From positions 38,558-102,557 of the forward strand of contig CANNZV010002344.1 in assembly GCA_947561585.1 (NCBI GenBank): 64,000 nt of DNA, in the 5' to 3' direction. The DNA is from Caprella mutica. Lineage: Eukaryota; Arthropoda; Malacostraca; Amphipoda; Caprellidae. Under the pieces are notes generated by a model. The model was not told where the DNA came from and ran no database searches. It worked only from the letters and a program-made list of their open reading frames with translations. A program made the translations under genes and the position numbers. Positions 1-9,398 of this stretch are shown here, one piece after another (positions within the stretch are counted from its first letter, which is position 1; the number at the start of each line of letters is the position of its first letter).

Positions 1-322
1 ATATTACTTACAGCAAGGTTTGATGTTGATGTATTATTATTATAATACAACAGTGAGTGAACAGTGCCAATAAAAAAGTAAAAACATCGCGACATAGCCT
101 CGGGCTATACAGTGTAACACACACGACCACGACATCGGCAGGCAGGCGCAGAAACCAGTCGACGAGGTCAAGCTCCGCTACAGGTCAAAGCATAGCCTCA
201 GGCAATACGCTGTATCACACGGCATTGGCAGGCGAAAAAACCAGTGAAGCAGGTCAAGCACCGCGTACAGGTCAAGCACCGCAAGCAACTCGCTTGGGAA
301 GCTAAGGGAACTGGTAGTCGGC

Positions 323-505
323 GATACAGGCGAACCCAGAAGAAGATACTGACACTCCTACACCGCCTAAACAGTAGGTGGTTGAAGATACAGGCGAACC
401 CAGAGGAAGACACTGATACTCCTACACCGCCTAAACAGTAGGTGGTTGAAGATACAGGCGAACCCAGAGGAAGACACTGATACTCCTACACCGTCTACAT
501 AGGGG
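323..505 (+). repeat. 64-bp tandem repeat in leader of element 1 (about 2.9 copies)
   Basis: Units begin with GATACAGGCGAACCCAGA at 323, 387 and 451, exactly 64 bp apart. The second and third units agree closely; the first differs at a few positions, and the third degenerates near its end at about 490-505. The unit is not a multiple of three and each copy holds a TAG, so it is unlikely to be coding. Confidence 0.92.
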
Positions 506-529
506 GAGAAGTTCGGGAACGACTGAACC

Positions 530-765
530 AGTAAGCCGCTAGTTTTAGCGCAATTGAAGCCTCTAATTGTGAGCAATAGTAAGCCGCTAGTTTTTAGCGC
601 AATTGAAGTCTCTAATTGTGAGTAATAGTAAGCCGCTAGTTTTTAGCGCAACCGAAGCCTCTAAGCGTGAGCATAGAAAGCCGCTAGCTACGTATAGCGC
701 AAGAAGTCTTTCAATTGGGAGCAGTAATAAGTCGCTAGTAAAGGGAAGCGCAGTGTACGTAATAC
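530..765 (+). repeat. 48-51-bp tandem repeat with conserved mini-hairpins in leader of element 1
   Basis: Units start near 530, 578, 627, 675 and 726, each with a variant of AGTAAGCCGCTAG. Each of the first four contains CGCTA...TAGCG, a perfect 5-bp stem with a short loop. In the fourth unit the loop sequence changes but the stem is kept. The first two units also hold CAATT...AATTG, a second possible stem. The GTAAG core near the start of units 1-3 resembles a splice donor preceded by A. A structured RNA role such as packaging, or use as donors, is possible but inferred. Confidence 0.85.
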
Positions 766-1257
766 TATCAACAATCAATCTTGAGAAGAAAATCTCTGCA
801 GTACATCAAGCTACTACTCAAGAAAACAGCCATCGACGAAGGCAAGCACACTCCAGGGAACAACCGTTACAACAAGGAAAACAAGTAGAAGAAGGCGTCA
901 CCAGCACTACCCAAGGAGAGAGGAGTCACGACCAACTCAAGTACAGTAGTATCAGAGCAGTCAGTGAGTGAGGTACATAGACAGAGTCTCGAGAAGAGTG
1001 AGTACCTTGGAATCAAGAAGCGATCTTCAAGAATTCTTATATTATGTATAGCGTGTAACCATATATACCTTTTTATACCTTTTAAAAACAATTACTAGTG
1101 GAACCGAATAATTATTGTAGCACGTATATTTTCTCTGTTTATTTTATTTTTACATTGTAATTATATTTGTACTAATTTCAGCAATAACCGTTCCTAATAC
1201 CTAACTAACCCTTTTTGAGAGTTTAGAGATATTGGCGCGCTAATTAAGTAGAACACC

Positions 1258-2460
1258 ATGTCCGCCACAGAACAGCGCTCCATCACGGTGCTCGACAACC
1301 TACCATTGTTTTGCGGGAAATTAACTGCTAGCGATGGGGCGGGATTAGGTAGTCGGGAAGTGGATGTGCGGTCATTCTTGCGTCATATTGACGCGCACAT
1401 CCACGCAAACCGCATCACCGATGATGCGGCCAAGATTAGGCTTCTTAATAGTCGTATAGATCCTCAAAGGGGCGATGCGGCAATTCAAATGGCCAATTAC
1501 GCGGGACGCCAAATCTCTTATGAAGAAGTTTGCGAAGATCTCCTGGAAATATATCCCCAGTTTGAGCGGTCGGAGTTCCGTGTAGCGGCACGCGGTCTGC
1601 TCCGTAACGACATCTCCAATCCTGAAAATGATCTGCCGAAGCTAGAAGCGCAAACCCGTGCCTTAGTGGACGCATATCTGGGGAGAAACGATATGAGAGC
1701 TCTCCGGATTGGAGCAGGATGTTACCTACAGGACCCCCTAACACAAGACATTGCTGTGGGTCCAGCCGCAGCGGATGGGATTGCCAGAGGAGAACTTGCA
1801 GCAGGAGGTGCAGGACCAGATAGGAACCCGATTCTTTTAGCGGATGTTTTGCAGAATATGTTGCTGCATTTGTTCATAGTGAACGGTCTACACGAGGATG
1901 TCTACAAGCAATTGACAAGGTCATCTAAGTCTACACCGGATAAGAGATCAACGAGAATAACTGCACACGCCATAAATTGTGTCAAAAAGGCACACGCCAT
2001 GGTAGTGGAAACAGCCGCAAAAAAGAAGAACATGCAACCGGAAGTCCTTTACGCACTCCAAACGGAACAAACGAGACCAGGAAGGATGGAAAAGAAATGC
2101 TACGCGTGCGGTCGACAAGGTCACTTCGCGAAAGAATGTCCCAAAGAAAAAGATTACTGCTCCTTTTGCAGAATCAAGGGACATAATACTAAAGACTGCA
2201 GGAAACGACAGCGAGGTAATGTACAGTATTGTACAAACTGCGAGAAAAACGGACACCAAGACCGACAATGTCGAAACCCGTGCAGCCGGTGTAAGAAGCG
2301 CGGACACACCAAGATTAACTGCAGGGTCAAACTTGAGAATAAACAAAAATACTCCGATAACGATTATAGGAGAGGAGATCAGGTACATCACCTAGAAGAA
2401 CAATCCGAAGAAGATACACCGGATTACTACTACGAACAAAAGGACGAAGAGTCAGAATGA
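1258..2460 (+). CDS. gag: Gag polyprotein of retroelement 1
   Basis: A 400-residue capsid/nucleocapsid precursor that would assemble the particle and bind genomic RNA. The ATG at 1258 lies in the context CACCATG and is the first long open frame after the leader. The N-terminal two thirds has no motif I can name but aligns along its length with Gag of element 2 (for example KIRLLNSRIDP against KVRILNSLIDP). The C-terminal third has four consecutive CCHC knuckles of form C-x2-C-x4-H-x4-C, beginning CYAC, CSFC, CTNC and CSRC, at residues of about 281-357. An acidic tail (SEEDTPDYYYEQKDEESE) follows. Zinc knuckles are usual in Ty3/gypsy and retroviral Gag but are typically missing from Drosophila errantiviruses. 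The frame ends in TGA and the next codons continue straight into pol. Confidence 0.95.
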   Translation: MSATEQRSITVLDNLPLFCGKLTASDGAGLGSREVDVRSFLRHIDAHIHANRITDDAAKIRLLNSRIDPQRGDAAIQMANYAGRQISYEEVCEDLLEIYPQFERSEFRVAARGLLRNDISNPENDLPKLEAQTRALVDAYLGRNDMRALRIGAGCYLQDPLTQDIAVGPAAADGIARGELAAGGAGPDRNPILLADVLQNMLLHLFIVNGLHEDVYKQLTRSSKSTPDKRSTRITAHAINCVKKAHAMVVETAAKKKNMQPEVLYALQTEQTRPGRMEKKCYACGRQGHFAKECPKEKDYCSFCRIKGHNTKDCRKRQRGNVQYCTNCEKNGHQDRQCRNPCSRCKKRGHTKINCRVKLENKQKYSDNDYRRGDQVHHLEEQSEEDTPDYYYEQKDEESE

Positions 2461-2464
2461 CTAG
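2458..2464 (+). promoter_or_regulatory. Candidate translational readthrough site UGA-CUAG between gag and pol (element 1)
   Basis: Gag ends TGA at 2458-2460. The next codon CTA opens pol in the same frame, giving TGACTAG. UGA followed by CUA(G) is an established leaky-stop context in alphaviruses, plant RNA viruses and several animal genes. There is no gag/pol overlap for frameshifting, and pol has no nearby ATG upstream of the protease. Element 2 has the same arrangement (TGA CTA at 21062-21057). Readthrough itself is inferred. Confidence 0.75.
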
Positions 2465-5400
2465 TGAGTTTATCCAATACTACCGAGATAGAGAATAGAC
2501 TTAAGATCCCCATGATAAAAGTTCAGCTTATCGGTATAAATAAGAGTGAAGAATTAAGCGCTCTAGTAGATAGTGGAGCTAGCGTCTCCCTAGTAGCTGA
2601 AAATATTATAGGAAATTTAGGGGAGCAGGGGAAAATAGAAACTCAAAACAAACGGGTGTACGACGCGCAAGGAAACCTAATTCCAATAATAGGAAAGGTG
2701 GTGATGTCAATAGACACACTGAATGGGAAATTAGAAGGAGACTTTTTAGTCTTCAAAGAATTAAATAAGGGAAGTGTACAAGTCCTATTAGGCATGAATA
2801 TCCTTAAGCATGCTATAGTAAACTTTCCCCAACAGAAGTTACAGTTCATAGATAACAAATCAGTAAGTGAAAGAAAGGCGGAAGAAACTGTAACCATGAT
2901 CATTCAGTCCAAGAAATTATATAATAAGGTACCGGTAAACTCAAGAATAACAGTGTTAGAAGAAGAGCAGGGAAAGGAAGCGCTCGATAAAAACGAAGAA
3001 GAAAATGATCCAAGGATAAAGAACGAAGCTGAAAAGGATACTGGTCGACAGAGAACAGTGAGTATACACCTGAAAGAGGAACTCACGATAGCTAAGAATT
3101 CAATAAACACGATGCAAGTGAGAATTGCCAATAAGAAGATCAAGGAAAACGAAGATTTAATTATTCATCACGGAGAACCGCGATTCGGGTTATTAACCTC
3201 GAACGCAATCACGAGGGTAACTGACGGGAAAATAACGGTCAGTGTAACTAACGCAAGTGATAAGGATGTAACCCTCAGTCAGGGTACAATATTGTGCCTA
3301 GCAGAAAAAGCGCAGACGGAAAATATCCACAGCATCACCGCAAATAATTCATCAGTGAAGGAACACGAAGAACCAGAAACACCGCCACCAGTGCAGTGGG
3401 AAGATGTAACCTGTGGAGATGAAGAAATGAAAGGGAAAGTGATGACGCTCCTCAATACGTATAGGCAGGTATGCTGGCTGCCGGGAGAACCGCTGGGAAA
3501 TTACCGAGGACAGCCGCTTGAAATTACTCTGAAAGAAGACAGAGTAATAAACAGGCCGCCCTACAGGATACCGCACGCCAGGCAAGGACCCTTAGATGTA
3601 GAAATTAAAAAATTGTTGGAACAGGGGGTGATAAGGAAGTCAGCCTCGAACTTCAATTCACCCCTACTCATAGTACCTAAGCCCGGCGGTGGAATAAGGC
3701 CTTGTATAGATTTTAGATGTTTAAATAAGATAACGGAACCGGTAACTTTTCCTATTCCCAAGATAGCGGACCTCCTTAACTCGCTGCAAGAAACAAAAGT
3801 CATCTCCAGTTTAGATCTAATCTCGGCATACCATCAATGCGAAATTAAGGCAGAGGACTGCCATAAAACCGCGTTCACGGTAAGAAATTCAAAGTACGAA
3901 TTTCGGAGAGTACCGTTTGGACTCTCCTCGGCACCAGGGTATTTTAGTAGGGTCATTAATGAAGTATTATATGACATCTTAGGAACACATGCATTGTCAT
4001 ATATGGATGACATCATTATATTTGCAGCTACGAAGGAAACCCACCTAGACAAGATTAAGACAGTGTTGGAGAAACTACAGGAGGCCAACCTAAAAATAAA
4101 GATCACCAAATGTCGATTCTTCACTTCATCCGTGAAGTTCTTGGGATATACGGTGGATGAACATGGACTGAGGATGGATGAGGACCGGATCAAGGCAGTC
4201 CGTAAACTACCATATCCCACGAGTAAGAAAGAATTGCAGGCTTTTTTAGGAGCCTGCAACTATTTCCGCATGTTTGTCCGCAATTTTTCAGGTATAGCTG
4301 ATCCATTGTATCAACTTCTCAGAAAGGGCGTAAAATTCGAATGGGATGAAAAGAAGAAGGAGGCTGTGGATATCCTTAAGAAGAAGCTATGCCACAGCCC
4401 AATCTTAAAGATCCCGGATTTCTCTAAGGAATTTTTCATCCACACGGATGCATCCCTAGTGGGCCTGGGCTCAGCCTTGATGCAAGAAATAGACGGGGTA
4501 TTACACCCATTGTCCTATGTCAGTAAGTGCTTGAGTGAGACCCAAAGGAATTACTCCGCCACCAAACGAGAGATGTTATCTCTAATTTTCGCACTAGAGC
4601 AGTTCCGACATCTCATTCTACACTATAAGGTAACCGTGTACACGGACCATTTACCTTTGTTAGGAATAATGACTAAAACTACTAAAGATGCTGCCATCAC
4701 CAGGTGGGCTCTGCTGGTGCAAGAATACCAGATAAATCTAAAATATTTACCTGGAAAGAAGAATTTGTTCGCAGATTTTCTGTCCCGAATGGTGGACATA
4801 CAAGACAATTGTGAAGAATTTCCACAGGAACTAGATGATAAGCTTGGAGAAAAAATCAATGAGGTAACGGAAGAGGAACCTAAGGAGGAAGAATCAGAGG
4901 AACCACTACAGTCCTATATCCCTAGAAAAGTAGATTGGACAGAAGAGGAACTCAGGAAACTACAAACGTCAGACGCGAACTGTCAATCACTTAAAAAGAA
5001 ATTAATGTCACGAACAAGTGAAAGGACCGTGAAATTAGCAAGCTATCGGATATTGCGTGGAATCGTGTTTGTAGTAAGAAACATTACCAGGGGAAGCTTA
5101 GTTGACAGGTATCTAGTACCATACATTCCAGACACACTGATGCAAAGGGCTTTTAGAATAATTCATGATAGTACCACATCAGGTCATAGAGGGTATGATA
5201 GAACAATGCTCACCTTTAGGAAGAACTTTTTCAATCTTCATGAGGGTAAACTAGTACAGGAGCTAATTGATAAATGTATACCTTGTTTACAGGCTAAGGC
5301 TTCACCAAAACCTATTCCAATTGGAATGTATCCAATTCCTAACCGACCATTTGCATCTGTAAGTACTGATATATTGGGACCATTACCAATAACAGAAAAG

Positions 5401-6264
5401 GGTAATAGATACATTTTGGTATTTAGAGATTTTTACACTAGATATAGTATCATAATCCCTCTACCTAATAAAGAAACAGACAGCATTATTGACGCGTTAA
5501 GAAAGGTGATAGCACACTATGGGTCTTTCGAAGTTTTGTTAAGTGACAACGCTCAAGAGTTTATAAGTGAGCGGGTAAAGTTGTTTTGTAAATTCTACAA
5601 CATCTCTAAGCGGGAGGTGGTACCTTACCACCCAGAGTCACAAGGATTAGCAGAGAGGATAAACCGGGAAGTGACTAAACTTTTACGTACCTACAGTCAC
5701 ACCTTAGCCACTCAGGACTGGGATGAGCTACTTCCGGTTATTCAGTTGACAATCAATAATACCTACAATGCATCTTTAGGGGAATCTCCTTTCTTTGCAT
5801 TATATGGTTATGATAGTCCTACCGAAGTACTTACTCAGCCTCGTTTGGACTATAGTGAAAGTGATCTAGCTGTAAGGTTGAAACGTATAACACAAGTTAG
5901 AAATCATTGTAAGGTTCATCTGACGCAAATACAGGATAAATACACAAGTAGAATTAACTCTAAACGAAAGGAAAAGGACCTAGAAGTTGGTTCGCGAGTG
6001 TATGCACGTCTTGACAAACATACCCAGATGAGAAAGTTAGACTTACCCATCTCAGGACCGTTTGTCGTGACAAACAAGAAGGGAAACCGGATTACGATTC
6101 AAGAAGTTAATTCTTCTCGAACCTTTGTAATTCACCCCGACAAATTGATTGTAAAACAAACAATTTCAATGGAAACTCCTACGAGTGTCCTTACTAACCA
6201 GACTAACCTTACTAACAACCAACCTAAGGATAAGAAACCTTATAACTTAAGACCTCGAAGATGA
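2461..6264 (+). CDS. pol: Pol of retroelement 1 (protease, reverse transcriptase, RNase H, integrase), read through from Gag
   Basis: About 1267 codons, in frame with gag after the UGA at 2458. Residue numbers here count from the GTG at 2464. The aspartic protease shows VDSGAS (catalytic Asp about residue 36) and LLGMNIL. After a linker, the reverse transcriptase has PLLIVPKPGG, SSLDLISAYHQ and the catalytic SYMDD (residues 513-516, nucleotides 4000-4011). RNase H shows HTDAS, KRE, YTDH and LFADFLSR. Integrase has an HHCC finger (HDSTTSGH then CIPC), a DD35E core (STDILG, LSDNA, GLAERINRE, with 35 residues between the second Asp and the Glu), a GPF module (ISGPFVV) and the terminal YNLRPRR. 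All expected catalytic residues are present and no lesion is seen. There is no plausible own start, so it is most likely made as Gag-Pol. Confidence 0.95.
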   Translation, partial: LVSLSNTTEIENRLKIPMIKVQLIGINKSEELSALVDSGASVSLVAENIIGNLGEQGKIETQNKRVYDAQGNLIPIIGKVVMSIDTLNGKLEGDFLVFKELNKGSVQVLLGMNILKHAIVNFPQQKLQFIDNKSVSERKAEETVTMIIQSKKLYNKVPVNSRITVLEEEQGKEALDKNEEENDPRIKNEAEKDTGRQRTVSIHLKEELTIAKNSINTMQVRIANKKIKENEDLIIHHGEPRFGLLTSNAITRVTDGKITVSVTNASDKDVTLSQGTILCLAEKAQTENIHSITANNSSVKEHEEPETPPPVQWEDVTCGDEEMKGKVMTLLNTYRQVCWLPGEPLGNYRGQPLEITLKEDRVINRPPYRIPHARQGPLDVEIKKLLEQGVIRKSASNFNSPLLIVPKPGGGIRPCIDFRCLNKITEPVTFPIPKIADLLNSLQETKVISSLDLISAYHQCEIKAEDCHKTAFTVRNSKYEFRRVPFGLSSAPGYFSRVINEVLYDILGTHALSYMDDIIIFAATKETHLDKIKTVLEKLQEANLKIKITKCRFFTSSVKFLGYTVDEHGLRMDEDRIKAVRKLPYPTSKKELQAFLGACNYFRMFVRNFSGIADPLYQLLRKGVKFEWDEKKKEAVDILKKKLCHSPILKIPDFSKEFFIHTDASLVGLGSALMQEIDGVLHPLSYVSKCLSETQRNYSATKREMLSLIFALEQFRHLILHYKVTVYTDHLPLLGIMTKTTKDAAITRWALLVQEYQINLKYLPGKKNLFADFLSRMVDIQDNCEEFPQELDDKLGEKINEVTEEEPKEEESEEPLQSYIPRKVDWTEEELRKLQTSDANCQSLKKKLMSRTSERTVKLASYRILRGIVFVVRNITRGSLVDRYLVPYIPDTLMQRAFRIIHDSTTSGHRGYDRTMLTFRKNFFNLHEGKLVQELIDKCIPCLQAKASPKPIPIGMYPIPNRPFASVSTDILGPLPITEKGNRYILVFRDFYTRYSIIIPLPNKETDSIIDALRKVIAHYGSFEVLLSDNAQEFISERVKLFCKFYNISKREVVPYHPESQGLAERINREVTKLLRTYSHTLATQDWDELLPVIQLTINNTYNASLGESPFFALYGYDSPTEVLTQPRLDYSESDLAVRLKRITQVRNHCKVHLTQIQDKYTSRINSKRKEKDLEVGSRVYARLDKHTQMRKLDLPISGPFVVTNKKGNRITIQEVNSSRTFVIHPDKLIVKQTISMETPTSVLTNQTNLTNNQPKDKKPYNLRPRR

Positions 6265-6277
6265 GTGAGGCATAGTT

Positions 6278-6323
6278 AATAGTTGTAAACCTATTGTAAT
6301 AATAGTTGTAAACCTATTGTAAT
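6278..6323 (+). repeat. Exact 23-bp direct repeat between pol and env (element 1)
   Basis: AATAGTTGTAAACCTATTG plus TAAT occurs twice back to back, at 6278-6300 and 6301-6323. It lies in the 129-bp gap between the pol stop and the env acceptor, where a branch point would be expected. It is probably a local slippage duplication. Confidence 0.9.
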
Positions 6324-6382
6324 AATGTTTTGAATTGTATAAGTAATAATAATAAGTTATAAGAATGAATTGTAATCAATAT

Positions 6383-6395
6383 CGACCTTCCAGTG
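6383..6395 (+). promoter_or_regulatory. Candidate 3' splice site for env mRNA (element 1)
   Basis: The sequence GACCTTCCAG precedes TGTTGGTG, with AG at 6392-6393. The env frame is open back to a TGA at 6366-6368 but has no ATG before residue 11. Splicing here would place TG at the head of the exon in the env frame, so an upstream exon ending in A would make the start codon at the junction. Element 2 has the same arrangement (TTTCAG then TG, AG at 17149-17148). Established: errantivirus env is made from a spliced RNA. The exact sites here are inferred. Confidence 0.6.
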
Positions 6396-8612
6396 TTGGT
6401 GAAGTGGATTCTGCCGCTCTTGATGGTGGCTGGTTGCCTGGCTCTAGAAGCAGACTCACCCCCCATATCCATTCACCCCTGGCAAGGCACCGCAAGGATG
6501 GAAGGTGCGTTTTTGTTATCACCCATAAGGTTGACATTCATTTCGAGTGTCTGTGATCAACTAGTTTCAAATCTCCATTTCACACATACCACAATTAAAG
6601 CTCTCCTTACCTCGACAGTTTTAGAGTCGGCCAAGGGTCGACAAAACTTTGTACGTAGGCTTTCTTTTATTGTATTCAGATTAGAAACTACTTACCTTGA
6701 AATAATATCTTATCTAGGAAGAAATTTAATGTGTGAAAACCTCCATGAGGAAATTAATTATAATCATAACACCCTGCAAAAACAACTAAGTTTATTATGG
6801 GCTAAACTTGAAGCACCAGAACAAACAACGAGCTCTCTGGCTCACTACCTGGGAGCAGCTCGCCCTTCCACCCATCTGGAAAATACTACCAATCCAGAAG
6901 CCTTTCTCGGAGTTGTGGCGGGATTGGCTGTAGGGGGTATAAGTGGTACCATATTCGGATCACTCTATGGAGGATCTGACCATACCGAAGAAATATCCAC
7001 TTTGAACAATAACATAAATAAAGTTAATAAAAAAATTACTATAACAAATGAACGGATTGATATACTGTCAAAATCAGTGGAAAAATCGGTTAAAGATATA
7101 AAAATAATTTTAGATAATTTGAGTAAAGTAGTGGAGGGTTCAGAGAAGTTACAAATGCTTAGTTGGAACTTTGAACAACTAAAGCAAGCTGCTGTGAACT
7201 CTTTATTACTAATAAGGATAGCAGAAAATTCACTCACATTATTACGTTCAGGAACCATCAGTTCAGATTTATTAGATATAGAAACGGTGAAGGCAGTAGT
7301 GGAGGAAGGGACTAGAATTTACCCCGATTTAGTGTTTCCCATTTCAAAGGTCAATCGTAGAACCATCCAAGATATCATTCCTTTCATAACAATTAAAAAC
7401 TTAGGGTCCGATTACTTTGTGTCACTAATTCCTTTATTCCATAGGAATGAATATCAACTCGTCACGTTGATGCCCCATCCAATAAAGATAGATTCAGACA
7501 AACTAGTAATAGCTAACCTAAAGGAGATATTCCTGTATGACAAGGAACACTATGTCACCACAGACCTAGACAATATTCATTCTATTGACGATAAAACTCA
7601 CATCTTAAGACAAAATGAACCCATTTGGAGTTTTAAACATTCTTCTTGTGAGTTTGAATCATTTATGATGAATACCACAAACATGATGGAATTATGCAGC
7701 TTTAGAGATTTAGGAGTCAATAATGGGATCTTGCTATCAGATTCTCATCAGAAACGACTGTTGTACGTAACAGAATCTACCCAAATAGAATTGCAATGCC
7801 CTACAGGCCTCATCAGGGACTCTTTAGTTGGATTACATTACTTACCATTAAATTGTGACATCATGACTGATAGAGTAGAATGGCCTGCACGGTTGTCCCA
7901 TGAGATTGACATTACTAAGTTAGTATCTAATACTACTAAACCCAATCCGTTTGACATTACGAACTTACCTATATTTTCAGTAAATGAGTCAACTCCCTTA
8001 CATAAAACGATCAAGAAGCTGATAGATGAATTACCTTCAGATGAACCTTTCGTTATTCCATTTGATGACATGGATCTCACACTAGAGGAGGTTCATACTT
8101 ACTCAATCGTAACTCAAGGAAGTTTAATCATTTTAGTACTGATAAATTTAATTCTCATTATAATATTATATATTTTGAAATTCAGAGACCACCGCATTAA
8201 AAATTCAGATGATATTGAATCAGGGAATAACTTGAATCCAAGGGATTCTTTGACAATACCGTTGAGGAGCAGTTTTCGTAGAATCCAAAACAAACTACAG
8301 AATCTAAAAAAAGAGATTAACGAAAACTCCCATAGCAGGTTTAGTTCCGCTCGATCATCGATAAACGATAGACTGAGACGGAAGAGCAGGAAAGTGAGAA
8401 CAAAAGTGAAAAATTCTTCCATAAAAAGAATCAGGAAACGAAACCATTCCAAGGATTCTAGATCCTCTAATAACTCAGATGATTCGGAAGCTTCGGTAAG
8501 ATCGGTAGGAACCAACACCGCCATGAATATTTATCCCTCACTTCCTTCAACGCTGCCCTCACCTCAGTTGCGTGATAAAATTAGAGAAATTCCCTTAAAA
8601 GCCTATAAATGA
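6394..8612 (+). CDS. env: Envelope-like fusion glycoprotein of retroelement 1
   Basis: About 739 residues from the splice acceptor. It would be a type I membrane glycoprotein mediating entry or cell-to-cell transfer of particles. Visible in order: a hydrophobic signal peptide (WILPLLMVAGCLALEA); a conserved Cys-containing N-terminal domain; a Gly-rich hydrophobic segment (about 169-193) ending GSLYGG, then a coiled coil of about 60 residues; an ELQCPTG motif; a single membrane span at about 576-597; and a tail of about 140 residues rich in Ser, Arg and Lys ending in LKAYK. The LFG/LYG-x-x-D pattern after the hydrophobic segment resembles baculovirus F-type Env of errantiviruses, but no RxxR cleavage site is seen just upstream. 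The start is uncertain because there is no proximal in-frame ATG. Intact frame. Confidence 0.9.
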
Positions 8613-9385
8613 ATAATATTGTAAGTTGATTCCCTGCTATCTAAATGCCAATTGGCAATCATGTATGATTTAATGTAAGATTACTAACCCTAATTTCTAG
8701 TTTACATTTAAGGATGAAAATTCTATTTTATGTTGAATATATTGTTGATAATAAAACAATGGAAGTACGTTGAAGCAACAATTGTTGGTCTTACGCACCT
8801 TCGATCCGCGCTGGTCATTAGTATTTCCAATTGTCACCTAATCATATATAAGTAATTGATTCTGTATTATTATTATCTCCAAAATTCAACACCACATGGG
8901 CGCTAACTTCCGTTGGCATTGATGATGGCATTGATGGTCGAGTGGCACCAACCTCTGATGGCATGATGGTGGGTCCATGAACACTTACCTTCCAGCCATT
9001 GGACCCTTTGGCACCCAAGGTCACATGGACTGCTGAGCAGTGTTACATCACGACAGCCACCCAAGGTCGTGGCTACGCCCGGTGCAGCACTTGCGGTCTA
9101 CATACATACCTACACACACCATGAAGGTTGCCACACAATCCTGTGAGCCGGTTCCTCCTGTCGCTGACACGATGGAACCACCCTCACCACAGATGACCGA
9201 TGATAGCTGACACGTCAACCTCTACATCAACCCATTTTCGAAAATTTTTTAGTTTATAATTTCTTTTACGTTTTTTACGTTCACTAACATTACTTTGTAA
9301 TAGATCATAGTTTACTTTTCTTTGCTTGTTTAGGCTTAGTTAAACTTGCTTTTCTGTTGAAAATTACTTTGTAATTTTCTTTTTT
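8613..9385 (+). other. 3' untranslated region of retroelement 1
   Basis: No supportable gene. The middle part (about 8890-9230) is less AT-rich than its surroundings. The last 150 bases are strongly T-rich and lead into the polypurine tract. I see no RNA gene or strong repeat. Confidence 0.7.
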
Positions 9386-9398
9386 AAGGGGGGGATAG
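9386..9398 (+). other. Polypurine tract of retroelement 1
   Basis: AAGGGGGGGATAG follows a T-rich run and directly abuts the TGTTAAC that begins the 3' LTR. This is the expected plus-strand primer position. Confidence 0.9.

Larger units (their letters stand above)
1..1257 (+). other. 5' untranslated leader of retroelement 1
   Basis: About 1.25 kb precede the gag ATG with no convincing gene. Short open frames here (for example 57-305 and 603-971) overlap tandem repeats and have no family resemblance. The leader contains a 64-bp tandem repeat at 323-505, a 48-51-bp tandem repeat at 530-765, and an AT-rich stretch at about 1030-1200. Donor-like motifs preceded by A occur at 52/53 (ACA then GTGAGT) and 963/964 (TCA then GTGAGT); either could be the 5' splice site for an env mRNA. 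By position this region would hold the packaging signal of the element, which is inference. Confidence 0.7.

Noticed and set aside
57..971. Short frames in the leader of element 1 as genes
   Set aside because: They overlap tandem repeats, have biased composition and no recognisable domain; the leader of element 2 has no equivalent.
6365..6556. ATG-initiated frame overlapping the env start
   Set aside because: It is out of frame with env, ends soon and has no counterpart in the other elements.
8842..9230. GC-richer part of the 3' region of element 1 as a captured gene
   Set aside because: Only a short frame (60 codons on minus) is open and no motif is visible.
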